Below are positions 11,869 through 23,211 of a stretch of DNA of 64,000 nt, in pieces. The notes beneath the pieces were generated by a model. It saw only the letters and a program-made list of their open reading frames with translations. It was not told the origin of the DNA and did not search any database. Numbering within the stretch: position 1 is the stretch's first letter; every line of letters begins with the position of its first letter. The position numbers were made by a program, and so were the translations under genes. Source of the stretch: Lumnitzera littorea (lineage: Eukaryota; Streptophyta; Magnoliopsida; Myrtales; Combretaceae); contig JAMXBB010000011.1 in assembly GCA_024138015.1 (NCBI GenBank), positions 33,615,877 through 33,679,876 on the forward strand. Direction: 5' to 3'.

Positions 11869-12392
11869 TGTTGTCTCAAGGTATTTGCCGATAGTAATTA
11901 GGCTTTGTACGTAATAAACCTGCAAAACAAAACATTGTGAGGGGACATCAAGGTGTTATCCGGCGTGGCCACTTTGATACTTAAGTCGGTAGTGAATTAT
12001 TGGAAAGTAAAGGATGTGTAGGAGTAATAAGTAAGCTTAGTACTCAAAGTGTAGAGAGCTTTACCACAATATAGTGATTGGGTATTGATAATGGAGTAGA
12101 GTTAACAGTTGGAAGGCAATTAGTGGGAGAGAGGAAGGCCGTTAGTGGAAGAGATTCTCTCCCGCAAGTATAGGAGAGTAGGGTTATGGTGTTTGACGTA
12201 TTCCACTTATATCGGAGGTAGCTGTTGACTTGGTACCTTATCCTTATCTTGTCCATTCTAGCCATTGAAGAGCTCTTTAGGCTCAGTCAATCCGAGCTTA
12301 GGGCGTGGGCCTAGGGCGACGAGCTTCAGGTGGCAAGGTGCATAAGATTTGAATGAGCTTGAGGAGCCTATGTTTAAAGAGTTTTGTTAACA
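11869..12392 (-). repeat. Element A 5' LTR
   Basis: Partner of 3167-3639, about 524 bp. The extra length comes from a short duplication (GGAAGGCCGTTAGTGG, near 12133-12148) and a GC-rich stretch near 12295-12330. It is followed by the CTTAT target duplication. Confidence 0.88.
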
Positions 12393-12397
12393 CTTAT

Positions 12398-14170
12398 ATT
12401 AGTCACGGTTTAGTTTAAGGAGATCGATTTTAACTCCTAAAATCGAAGGAAAGTGGTTTGAACTTTGAACTTTGAACTATAACTCACTAACTTTGTTAAA
12501 AGAAAGGAAAAAGGTCTTGTATTATGTAGGAAGTCTCCAGCCTCTATTGCACTTTTATACCTAATATTTTCTATCTCTTGTTATTTAATTTAATTTCATT
12601 TTCATCAAATCTAAACTTGTGATAATCCTAGAAACTTCGAAATTTGTATTTAATTATTTGTATTTTTGTTTATATTAGTAGATAATAAATAAGCTAAAAA
12701 GTCAAATTCAATATACATGCCAAACATGGAAAGTATATGAAAATAGCGATTTTGTAGGGAAAAAAATAAGAAGAAACTAACGAACTTTCACTTAAAAAGT
12801 GGATGTTGAATCAAATAATCAAAACGCAAGTTGAAACCGAATAACATTCTACCCACCACAAAAATGGTAGTTTAAAACTTTATGTCAACTCTTTAAATAA
12901 ATGTCAACATTATTAATAAGAACTTTCGATAATTTTTCATTATCTTTCATCTTTCAATTACAATATTATTTATTTTTTCATTATTCTCTTTTTGTGAAAG
13001 AGTATTTCTAAATTCTAATATCAAATATAATTATATATCCAAACGATTCTTTATCCTTTATGTTTGACTCAACCTTTTATTTTGTAAAAGTTTTGTTAAG
13101 GGGAGGAAGGCGAGAAAAGGAACGATTATAACTCAATCATAAGCTGCAAAATAATAGTAGTGCGTATACTTCATTGGTTAGAGAGAGTGAGAAAAAAAAA
13201 AAAACCAATAAATTACTCTACCACCTTCTTGAAACTAAAATAGATATAAAAACACCTAGAATTTCTAATTTACAATTTAACATTTTTTTTAAATTTTAAT
13301 ATTTTAAAATTCTCCTCTAGAATGGTAAATTAACCATTTCATACTCTTCCAATTATTTTTTAGATGGACTAGTTATCAATGCATTTTTTTTTTTAACTAG
13401 TTTAGCATTTCAATCTTTAATGTGGGTTAAATTAAGAGATGAATTAATCCCAAAAATAGCTATAGTTACATATTGATAAAAAAAATAGATTGACTTAGTA
13501 TTACATCTAGTGACGGTGTGTGCTTTACATCAATCTTTTTCAAGGAATTTAAATATAATATTAAAAAATTCAAAATATTTTTACAAATTTAGATTGTCTT
13601 CATAAAGTGTCAATGCATCAGTTTTAATGTATATGACATAAAAATTTTTATCTTTTATATAATATAATATTTAAATTAAACACATATATATCTATTAAGA
13701 ATAATAAACTCATCTGGTATTTTATATTGTTTTATTTGTACTTGACTTTAGTTATATTTATGAACAATTTGTAATTCTTTTCTAAAAAGATTGTACAATC
13801 CCACTGACCTGATCAATTTACTCCTCTTTTCATAAAAAATGGTATCCTATTAGTATCTTGGGTTGGCATGTTGATGAAAATCATCCTATTATAAAGTAGC
13901 CTCTCACGCTATTTAGTTGAAAAGGGAAAAAAAGAAAAAAGAATCTCATATTTTCCAATCAATATTTGAGAAAATAATAGTTGGTCATTTGTTTCTCAAT
14001 AATCTAATTCACGTATACTTTTGAGCTTCTTTATTTATATATTTATTATTATTTTATTTTTATGTATACATAGCCGATGTGCATGATGTAGTATTTTATA
14101 AAACGGAGGGCATTTGCTTTTATTACGATGAAACCTTGAAATTTTCTTTTCAAATTGGGAATATAATATT
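12398..14170. other. Gene-free AT-rich DNA between element A and the fold-back MITE
   Basis: No coding evidence. Contains short homopolymer tracts near 13192-13204 and 13386-13395. No repeat with clear ends was recognised. Confidence 0.5.
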
Positions 14171-14546
14171 TTAGATAAAGGGAAAATGTAAAAAACTCTT
14201 CTAAATTTTAACTTTTGTGTGGATTTTCTTTCTAAACTTTTGATAAATTGACAAAACAATTTCCATAATTTTTAAATTTTGTATTTGGTGTATAAATACC
14301 TATTAAGTTTTTATTTTGGTGTGTAAATATTCTTCTAAACTAAGGTATTTGGAAGTATTTATGTACAAAAATCAAAATTTAGGAGATATTTATGTATAAA
14401 AATTAAAATTTAAAAGGATTATAAAAGTTACTTGTCAATTAATGAAAGTTTAGAAGGTTAAAAATCTTACTTTAAAAATTTAAGAAGTCAATTTATATTT
14501 AAATAAAAGTTTTAAGAAGATTTTTTATAATTTTCTCTTAGATAAA
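14171..14546. mobile_element. Mutator-like fold-back MITE
   Basis: The 358-bp element at 14180-14537 is flanked by a perfect 9-bp direct repeat, TTAGATAAA (14171-14179 and 14538-14546), the duplication length of Mutator-like transposons. Left end GGGAAAATGTAAAAAACTC and right end (reverse complement) GAGAAAATTATAAAAAATC are inverted. The similarity extends inward for roughly 150 bp per arm, so the single strand could fold into one long hairpin. No coding capacity. It lies about 1 kb upstream of the ROP start codon. Confidence 0.85.
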
Positions 14547-15257
14547 AATTATAAATGTTGGCATCTGCACTATTTCATCTCCCCAAAAAGAACGGTTGCT
14601 TGATTAAAAAATTTTCCATCTTTTCAATGTACCTTATCTCCTGACTTCAATGCTGAGAATAATTCAAAAAACAAAAAAAAAAAAAAAAAGTGGAAAACAC
14701 ACGATCAGGATCACATAATAAATACGAAACAAAGCTTTGTCATTCAAATAAGTCGATTCTTCTTTTAAAATATATTTTATTTACTTGAAAAGAAAATATA
14801 TGACTTATGAGATATAAAAATTGTGATAACATATTTGTTTTCATAAACGTTTCTTCATATCCCATGAAAAGCAGACTTTATCAGAAAGTTTATTCCATAA
14901 CACGAACCCTTGGTTGTCAAATTTAAATTTACATATATTGTTGGTGATTATATTAGTTGGATGCTACTTGAGCCCGTTCTAGTAAACCCATTGCTAACTC
15001 ATACGTTGATTTACTTAATTAATATATTAAATCACAAAAACAATCTCTCTATAAACTAAGTAATCAATGACTACACTCACGATTTCATATGAGTCACAAT
15101 ATATGAATAATAAAACTTTCTTAGAGAATTTATTTATTTTTTAATACGTGACAAGTTGACAAAAAAATGTAGGGGAGAAAAAAGGAAAAAACTAGAGGGA
15201 AAGAAGAAACCGGAAGACGGCGGTAACCGGTTGCGATGTATTGGGGGTAGGATTAAA
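14547..15257. other. Upstream region of the ROP gene
   Basis: AT-rich, with an A-rich tract near 14671-14690. No ORF or clear TATA box could be linked to the gene. It probably contains promoter sequence. Confidence 0.35.
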
Positions 15258-15258
15258 A

Positions 15259-15284
15259 GGTACCAGTACCAGTACCAGTACCAC
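15259..15284 (+). repeat. Four tandem GTACCA hexamers
   Basis: GGTACCAGTACCAGTACC followed by AGTACCAC, i.e. four copies of a 6-bp unit about 240 bp before the ROP start codon. It could be promoter sequence or chance slippage. Confidence 0.85.
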
Positions 15285-15322
15285 TAATATTAAGCTAGTC
15301 GCTCATGATAGCTGGCAAGAGC

Positions 15323-15501
15323 TGTCTCTCTATACTCTCTCTCTCTCTCTCTCTCTCCTGTAAAACCTTCTTCGTCAATGTCTTGCTCAAACCAATACAA
15401 ACGCTAACTCCTAGACTGGGAGGACTGGAAGTTGGTGCTCGTGCGTGAGATTCACCAGTAAAAGGAGGTTTTCGACTGAAGACCTATACACGTGGCAGGA
15501 T
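15323..15501 (+). promoter_or_regulatory. CT-rich leader with a possible uORF before the ROP start
   Basis: A TCTCTC/CT microsatellite (about 15323-15357) resembles the pyrimidine patch typical of plant core promoters and 5' leaders. Downstream, an ATG at 15378 opens nine codons (MSCSNQYKR) and stops at TAA (15405-15407), 94 bp before the main ATG. If transcription starts in or before the CT tract, this would be a short upstream ORF able to lower translation of the main frame. The transcription start site is inferred. Confidence 0.5.
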
Positions 15502-18500
15502 ATGAGTGCTTCCAGATTCATAAAGTGCGTCACGGTCGGTGACGGAGCTGTTGGCAAGACCTGCATGCTTATCTCCTATACTAGCAACACCTTCCCTACG
15601 GTAATTTTTTTCTTTTAATTTTAATCTTGTTCTTTTAAAGTTTGATTTTTTTTTTTTAGATTTAAATTTTAATTTTTAAGCTCATTTTGGTTTCTTCTGA
15701 ATTTTAGTAGTGATTTTCATTTAACTATATCACTGTAAATTTCTCTGTATGGCTAGTGTTAATTTTCATGCTTAAAAAAAAAATCGAAATGTTTAGTTTT
15801 ATAAGGTATTTGTAATTTCTGGATACAGAAATCTGAATTTTGAATTATACTTAATTGAAAAATTTTTTTTCTTTTCTAATTGTGTTTCACGAAAGTGTGT
15901 TGGTTTATGCAATGAAAAAGGATTTAGTATAAATGACAATGTTTAAGTAGAAATACGGGGGAAAAAATGATTTCTTAATTGATTACAACCACCATCTGTA
16001 CCACTGGGATAAAGTTTCTGTGTCCCTGTTTTGTGTGTTTTCGGTCCATATTCCTATCAATCACAAGTTGTGGTGGACGAATCAAATAAAAAGGGGGAAT
16101 CCGTATTAGATATTTAGTACACAGACAAGTTTTGATTGGCGGTACAACAGTGGGATACTGACGTGGGAATAAGGAAAATTTATGATAAAAATGTGCTGAA
16201 TATTACGGAACTTATTGAAATGTGTTATTTCAGGAGCAGAAGGTTGTCTTGTCTTGCATCCGTAATTATGCAGTCGCAATATCGGTGTTATTCTAGATAG
16301 TACGAGTCTTTTGTGCATGAATAGTTACAATTTCTTGAGGGATTTCTTCAAAGAGACTGAAAATTAAGTAAAAAGAACCAAATATGTCATTTCCCTTTTA
16401 AAATCTGCTATATATGTCTACATATGTTTTAGATAAATCAGCTATCATAGGATTAATTTAATTCGCTTGGGGATATGTATCAACAGGATTATGTGCCGAC
16501 CGTGTTTGACAATTTCAGTGCCAATGTGGTTGTGGACGGGAGCACGGTTAACCTTGGTTTGTGGGACACTGCCGGTAGGCTGTCTTCTCCATCTAGAAAG
16601 TTCCTTCTTTTTGCTTTGCATAAATAGGCCATTGTCCATCTGACGCCTTCAATCAATTGACAGGACAGGAGGATTACAATAGATTAAGACCTCTGAGCTA
16701 TCGCGGGGCAGATGTCTTCTTACTTGCCTTCTCGCTGATAAGCAAAGCTAGCTATGAAAATGTTGCCAAGAAGGTTAGTTTTATCATGTCAGCTTGCTTA
16801 TTCTGGGATCTTTCTAATGAAGGATATTAGATTCTTATGGTCCTGACGGAAGTTTCCATTTTCGTTTCCATTTACAGTGGATTCCTGAGTTGCGGCATTA
16901 TGCTCCTGGTGTACCAATTGTTCTTGTTGGAACAAAGCTTGGTGAGTCTATGGCTTGATTTTTCTTCACTGCACTTCCACATCTGCGTCTAGGAGCTTGT
17001 GTGTAAATTCTAAAAATTTGTCAGATAATAATCTTGTTATTTCACCTGTTAAACCTCTCAAATTTATTGTTTATTCTTGGGGACATAGTCTTCAGATTGG
17101 TTTTTAAGATTCCTTGAATGACCTGCATATGAGTTAAAAGCTTCAAGGAAATGGTTGATCTTCAACATTCAATTATGTCTCTCTTGACTATTTCATGGTG
17201 GTTAAAGGATATGCTACTTCGAAATCTCAATAGTATACTTCAGTTTCAATTTTAGTTGAGGGCACAAATGATCGTTGTGCTTGACTAGAGAACTACAACT
17301 TCAGCTCCTTAGTTAAAATAATTTCGTGTCTACTGAAAGAAGTTTCTTTTGACTCCTTAAAGAGGTAATGGATCAGTCATCATGGTAGTTCAAAACTAGA
17401 GTGCATTCTTATAATATAGACAACGAATGTCATCCAGAATATTCATGTTTAAAGTGTCTTATTACCCACAAATGTATTGTTTTGAAGGTGTGTTTGGCAA
17501 GCATAGCTTTTTTTGAAGGGTTCATGTAAATTGATTTCTCGGTTTCAATTTTTTTAAGTTTCCAGAGATTCTACACTTTTAATAGGCAAAAATCTTTCAG
17601 GATTCTAGTTTGCCTCCTTCAGTTTAACACTAATATTTGCTCTTACTTAGATGCTTATTTGTACAGTTCAACATACATTGCTGCTTACAACAGTTGTCAC
17701 ACACTTCACAGTATTCTGTATTTTTTTTCTTCTTACTATTCAATATTGCTAGTGACCATGTCTCATATTGATTGTCAAAACGCAGAGGACACACTCATAA
17801 TTCCAAAGCTACAACCCTGAAGTTGTAGAATGGTCACAGAAACACGTATGCTTAATGTTTCCATTAATGGAAAGCTTTCATCTTTTAAAGCGGCATCAAA
17901 TTGATTTAGATGATTGCTTGATTTCCTGTATGAAGTTACTTAAGATTTATACGGTACAATTACAAAATTAAGGAGCCAAATGGATGTCATTCTCTTTGGT
18001 TATTGCACTTGAAGAGATGACACCATCCTTGGCTTTTGTAGAGAGTAGGATAAGTAAAGAACATGATATAGTAGGATATGATACATAAAATACATATGCA
18101 ATGCAGCCTTAAACAGCCCAGATTGAGGATAAGAAAGTTCTTATCCACATAATATCTTGGTGTTACTTATCTAGAGGTGTATGTCAAATGCTCGCTATGT
18201 TTTACTGTTGCCCACTTATGCTGCCATACAGATGTCAAAATGTGGCCTATATTCCAAAAGTATCTCCTGCGGTGATTGATATTGGTAATGCCTATATGAT
18301 TTCAGTTAGAGAAGTTCCGTCCCGACATTGGTTGTGAAAATATTCAGTTTCCAATTTTGGTAGTTGAAATGACTGCTTCACGCTTTTGGTTGTTTTATTC
18401 CTCATCTTACATTATTCATTGTTGCTTGAACTATTTGCCAAAAAGGACCTTAAATGTATTACTGAATTATCAAAAAAGGAGGGATATATTGTCAATGTAG

Positions 18501-19194
18501 GAATTGGCTTTTCTTGTGAGAATGGAATCCTTCTACTCTAATTACTGTTAAAATGCCAATCATATTACTCTTGACGTGCTAGTTTACCTTCAAGATTATG
18601 GCTTATCATTGGTCATTTTTGCCATAAGATCAGTTTTATTTGCAGCTTACATATTTCAATTTCCTTAAAAAAAATCTCTAGATTTCTGCTATGTCTAACT
18701 GAGTGGCAGTGGTGGTGTTCTGATATTAATAGCTATAACTTTTCTTGCAGATTTACGAGAGGACAGGCAGTTTCTTATCGACCATCCAGGAGCAGTTCCA
18801 ATTACTACAGCCCAGGTGGGTGCTTCTCCATAGTATGGCCTATAATCAGTTCCCACCTTCATTGTTTCTTTTGGGTACATATTATATCCATGACGTGTAT
18901 TAAAGGTACAGATTGCATACCTTGACAGGGAGAGGAGTTAAAAAAGCTGATTGGTGCGGCTGCATACATTGAGTGTAGTTCAAAAACACAGCAGGTTTCA
19001 ATCCCTGTCATCTTAGCTTAAAATTTTCAATGGAGGATACTATATCATGTGAAATGACTTCGATTTTGTTAATTCCTTTGTTATTACAGAATGTGAAAGC
19101 TGTCTTTGATGCAGCCATCAAGGTGGTTCTCCAGCCACCAAAGCAAAAGAAGAAAAAGAAGAGAAAGGCACAACGAGGCTGCTCGATTTTATGA
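15502..19194 (+). CDS. ROP: ROP/RAC small GTPase (type I), seven exons
   Basis: Plant Rho GTPase, a GTP-driven membrane switch controlling actin, vesicle traffic, polar growth and defence. Coding exons: 15502-15600, 16487-16574, 16664-16773, 16878-16941, 18751-18815, 18929-18994, 19090-19194; all introns are GT..AG and phases join exactly, giving 198 residues, close to the usual 197. It shows the P-loop GDGAVGKT (13-20), effector loop YVPTVFDNF (35-43), DTAGQE (60-65), SYR (74-76) with the conserved serine, the TKLD specificity motif (118-121), ECSSK (157-161), a C-terminal lysine/arginine tract (182-193) and CSIL, a CaaL box predicting geranylgeranylation. Gly15, Thr20, Gln64 and Asp121 are intact, so it should bind and hydrolyse GTP. 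The N terminus and tail fit the ROP1/ROP6-like type I group; the exact orthologue is not assignable here. The fourth intron is long (about 1.8 kb). Confidence 0.97.
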
Positions 19195-19520
19195 TCACGA
19201 CAAATCAATTCTCGTAGTTATATCTGAGGAAGCAACTGGCTCTACTTGGTTGTCAAGACTGACTTGACCGTGGAGGTTTCCGTAGGAGTTGCAGCGCTTG
19301 TTTGCGACCTTCTAAAATATGTTCTGATTTGTATACTATTGCATTTAATCGCTTTAAACTGCAGACAGTTTCTTCAGGCCTAGGTTGAAAAATTCACTCT
19401 TCTTTGTTCATGAGGCTTAGTTAAGTTCTGTGATGTATAATCTAATCAAATTATATTGCAACTACTCTCTAGTCTTCCCCCCTCTTTTTCTGAGATAGAC
19501 AAATAAACTATGCACACAGG
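19195..19520 (+). other. Probable 3' UTR of the ROP gene
   Basis: Non-coding sequence after the TGA. A candidate polyadenylation signal AATAAA lies at 19502-19507. The extent is inferred. Confidence 0.45.
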
Positions 19521-20320
19521 CGCCATAAAAATAATCAAAACACGGATAATTGCATCTGTATCTACCCGAACTCCGTGATTCCTTGTTCGGAACGGTCGTT
19601 GCTGCGATGTATCCCTTGAAGAATAGTGATCGTTCGTATGGTTGCGTTACTTTAAGAGTAGCGGTGGTCATTGTCAGAACTTGTAGTGCTATTTCTTACT
19701 CTTCAACATATGACTGGAAAAGAAAATCATGCAAAACAATAAATGGCATGGACGAAAGAGGGCCACCCACGAAAAATTAAAAAAAAAATAAAAATGATGG
19801 CAGGAGGAATACAGCGTACTTCAGAAGATTCCTGCTGGGATATTACGTTGCACAACCTGCAGATCAACTTTGTCTGTCAAGTGGTGTCTCATCAATCATA
19901 CACGGGATACATATTATTATAAGTTGGGGAGCATATTGTTTTAAGAGGACACGAAAAGGAACATTATTAAGGGACAGGAAAACTTGGGAACTGAACTTTC
20001 GCTCAGTATGAAATTCTGTAGAAGGATGAGAGCATGTCACAATTCACTTGCGGGGCTATACGAAATCAGGATGCGTCAAAATGCAAAATGCACCAACGGG
20101 TCTCATAATTTTCTAACTTGGTTAGATTGTCATGACAGCTTGTTGTGGCCGTGAATGGTGGGTATGGTGATTTGTCTTTTCGGAAGTGCCTTAGAAATAT
20201 TGGAGCACAAAGGATGAATGAAAGTGAGCGTCACCTGAGGGTGCTCGTGAAGTAAACTTTCCTCGCCCATGTGCGTTTCGTTGTCCAAAGAATTGAAAAG
20301 CAATTCTCACATGTCCCACC
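19521..20320. other. Intergenic stretch right of the ROP gene
   Basis: No supported gene. A + strand 76-codon frame at 19550-19780 has no recognisable motif and I do not treat it as a gene. Confidence 0.4.
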
Positions 20321-21330
20321 TAAGGGCACAAATGAGATAAATACATTAAAAAATTATTCAAGTTTGACTTAACATATACTTGAATCTGACTTAATAATTA
20401 AGTTGAGTTTCTGTTTAAGTTACTCAAGTAGTTTATGGAGTTAGACTTAAGTTAACCTGTATATTTGTATATTTGTAGGTGTAGAGTTCTGCATACGATA
20501 GCCACGTGTGTGTTACGTATAATTTGTGCTGCATGTAATAAGGGAAATGACTTTAGTTGCATGTATGGAATGATCAAGTGAGAAATGAGAAGGAGATAAA
20601 GTAAACAATCTTAAAAGCTTTGATATGAGTTGCGACAGTGGATGAACTTAATGATATCAAATCTCATAATTGGTGAAGAATGGGATCGGGTTCTTGATAT
20701 GATCAAGTGCTCAATTCTTTAGGGTAAGAATTGAGCAACATAACAATGTTTGTATTAAAACTCTCTCTTGTCCAAATAAGAGAGAGGATAGGGTATTTAT
20801 AGAGATTGTTTGTTGATTTCATTTATTGGATTATGATAATAATCAATGATTAGAATTAATCCTTTCTTTCTATGACCTCAATTGGACTCCTCTTATGGGT
20901 TTAAGCTTAATAAATGTCTTACTTTTAATGTGAGCTATATTGAAGAAGGTTGGATCAGACAGATCGATTGAGTGAGATTTACTCCAAATCTACCGTACCA
21001 AATCCCACTTAATCATTCTAAATACATGGACTTGTCTCTCTAGATCCTATCACCTTAATCAAAAGAGTCAAATCTAGTTTAGTAATGGGCTCAAAGCCTA
21101 AAATTAGATTCAACCCTTTGCAATATCATACGAGTTCCAATCGAGTTTGTATATCAATATTATTTAATTATAAGAAAAATTTTACTTTCTTTTGAAAAAT
21201 AAAGCCTAAATGAGTTTAATGAGTTGAGTTTGAATTTGTTGAGAGCCACATTAAATTGAAGAATAGAGTTCAAAGTTAATGTTAAGCTCAAGTTTAGCAT
21301 CATATCATTTTAACTTGATTCATTTACAAT
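20321..21330. mobile_element. Old TIR-like repeat split by a solo LTR
   Basis: The left edge reads GGGCACAAATGAGATAAA and the right edge, reverse complemented, GATTGTAAATGAATCAAG. The interior is rich in AAGTT/AACTT and TTGAGTT motifs. This resembles a decayed member of the same TIR family as the element at 35490-35904. It is interrupted at 20494 by the solo LTR. No target duplication was found at its outer ends, so the call is tentative. Confidence 0.3.
20494..21133 (-). mobile_element. Solo LTR with perfect 5-bp duplication
   Basis: A 630-bp stretch (20499-21128) is flanked by TACGA on both sides (20494-20498 and 21129-21133). On the - strand it starts TGATATTGC and ends GGCTA (terminal CA mutated to TA), with a TATA-like CTATAAATACCC near 20774-20785. 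No internal retrotransposon sequence lies beside it, so it is best explained as the product of recombination between two LTRs. Confidence 0.7.
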
Positions 21331-21984
21331 CTTACTCCACTCAAGCATGTAGTATATATAACTAAAATTGTTTTCGACGTTTCATGAGCTTATATACGAA
21401 AAGTAAAACATTAGCGGTAGGTTTAAAATGAAATATCAATTAACTGCATTCTAAAGGTGAAAAAGAAGATTAAAGAGAGATAATGCAACAAAAGTACAAA
21501 TAATCCTAAAGCTTTGAAAAATTACATTTACCCTCTTCTTTTTGTTACTATGCAACTTTTTCTTTCTTTATAACAAAATTAACATGTACAGATTGACATA
21601 TCATCCAAAATAATTTGAATCCAATTGATTTCTAATCTAATTTCAATAAAGCGTATTTATTTTTAGATTAGATTCCTAATCTTGGACTTTTGGAAATATT
21701 CTAAAGACTTGATAATGGGTGCCAACATTACTAAATTGAAAAAATTAGCATCCCACTAAGGAGGTGATAGGTGCTATTTCAAGACCTTTAAGTTACATTC
21801 TAGTGGTTTGCTTGTAATTAAGAAAAAATTACTAAAACTTTTACCCCATAAGAAAATTACTATATCCTCAAGAAGGAAGGCGAGGGGAGACCTCGCCTCA
21901 TCCTTAAAAAAAGTCTAAGAAGAAAGAGGGAAGGGAGTGGACCCTTTTAGAAGTTATCTAGCAAGCGCGAAGCGATGTGCTAAT
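21331..21984. other. Unassigned sequence left of element B
   Basis: No recognisable coding or repeat structure. Element B's 3' LTR would be expected around here, but nothing resembling its right-hand LTR (38665 onward) could be seen. Confidence 0.35.
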
Positions 21985-23100
21985 GGGGGTACCATTGGTT
22001 ACTACAATGGCAGCTTTGAGGACATTTGGTAGGGGGGCTATTCTAGAGGCTCTAGTTGGGGACGTTGTGGTCGAGCCGAGCCCTATGGTGGTAGGTGCTT
22101 AAGTGGATGTGGATCAGGCAAGCTAGGAGTGAACACTTGAGATCACCGATCCGATAGCTATTAAGATTACCAATGACAAGAATATCGAACCTTTGGCTTG
22201 TTAAAGGAGGCAAGAACCTCATGCACAAATTGTAGATCGACTCCTTTAGAGGTTCGAGCAGCTGTAAGCACAGTTTGGGGAATGCGTTGCGAGTCACAAC
22301 GAATTGGAGGCCTTAATGGTAATGTTGAGGAGGTGTAATGTGGTAAGCTACTTGTGTACTTTTTTCGAATCACTTGCTTTCAATGCAATCATTGATTATT
22401 GATTATCTTTGCAGCTATACGACTTACTGGACTTCATTCCGGCCTACAACTACTTAGTTCTTTTGTCAAAGGGAGACGAGGCAAGGGTTGAGGTGGATAA
22501 GCTTTGGAAGGTGTTGGGGGAGAAAGAAAAAGTGTACAGTGACTTAGCTACTACACTCAGCAACCAAGAACGCTAGCATAGGGAGCTACTCAATTGATTG
22601 AATAATGAGTTAAGGAAGGTTGAGGAGTCTATAAGGCCATGGAGGATAGACTAGTGGCCAAGGATGAGGAACTTGTGAAAGTGTGAGCCAACTTTGGCGT
22701 AAGAGAGGTCGAGCTCTTAAGAGGTATGGGGTTATCTGCCGAAGTCAAATATGATATATTCATCACGACCTTAGAGGACCCCCCTAATTAAGAAAGCTAT
22801 CACTAAGGTTGGTTATGCAATGGTAGAGGAGGTAAGGAAATAGGTTCAGCAGAATATGCCAGATGTGAACTTATCCTTCTTGCATTAGCTGGACGAGCTA
22901 GAGGTTCCTATTGGGAGTGGGCTGGGTGGTGAGTCATTTAGTGACTCATTAGGAACTTCTAGTAGTGGCTCCAATGCAGACCTTGGGTAGTTAGGCGGTG
23001 GTAGCAAAGTCGAGCAAAAGTTAGAGCTACAGTAAGAGCAACAACAACAATAATAGCAACAGCAAACTGAGGATGCTTAGGAGTGTCTTTGGATTTTTTG
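21985..23100 (+). pseudogene. Antisense accessory ORF of element B (coiled-coil part)
   Basis: A + strand decayed frame, opposite to B's pol. Around 22425-22790 it reads LYDLLDFIPAYNYLVLLSKG, then a strongly heptad-like, charged stretch (WKVLGEKEKVYSDLATTLS, LRKVEESI, EDRLVAKDEELVKV) and ITTLEDPP. It ends in a Gln-rich tail near 23015-23070. It probably corresponds to the C-terminal, coiled-coil half of the kind of protein whose N-terminal half survives in element A at 4453-5990; the two remnants do not overlap, so common descent is inferred from position and orientation. Many stops. Confidence 0.5.
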
Positions 23101-23211
23101 TTTATTTTATGTAGTTAGCTCGGGCAATATGGACCCGTTTTGCAAACTTTTGTCTTTTTCTCTTAGCAAGTGGTCGGGATGCCAACCTCCCCTTATGTAA
23201 TTTATTGAACC

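Larger units (their letters stand above)
3162..12397 (-). mobile_element. Element A: Tat-type Ty3/gypsy retrotransposon with chimeric interior
   Basis: Two related direct repeats, 3167-3639 and 11869-12392, begin TG and end CA. Both are flanked by the same 5-bp target duplication, CTTAT (3162-3166 and 12393-12397), so this is one complete insertion. It reads on the - strand: a purine-rich tract lies just inside the left LTR and a primer-binding-like sequence just inside the right LTR. From its 5' end it carries Tat gag (11780 to 10060) and Tat protease (10020 to 9601), then a block from another gypsy family (about 9640 to 6232), then an antisense accessory ORF (4453-5990, + strand). Tat RT, RNase H and integrase are absent. 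The LTRs are visibly diverged and all frames carry stops, so the copy is old and dead. Boundaries are seen directly; lineage is from protein resemblance. Confidence 0.9.

Noticed and set aside
16106..16318. Open frame on the - strand in ROP intron 1
   Set aside because: Intronic, motif-free, and on the opposite strand from a well-supported spliced gene.
16942..18750. Possible extra gene in the long ROP intron 4
   Set aside because: Exons 4 and 5 join in phase and the intron shows no open frame or family motif in either strand.
19550..19780. 76-codon + strand frame after the ROP gene
   Set aside because: No motif and no splice or family support. It may be chance.
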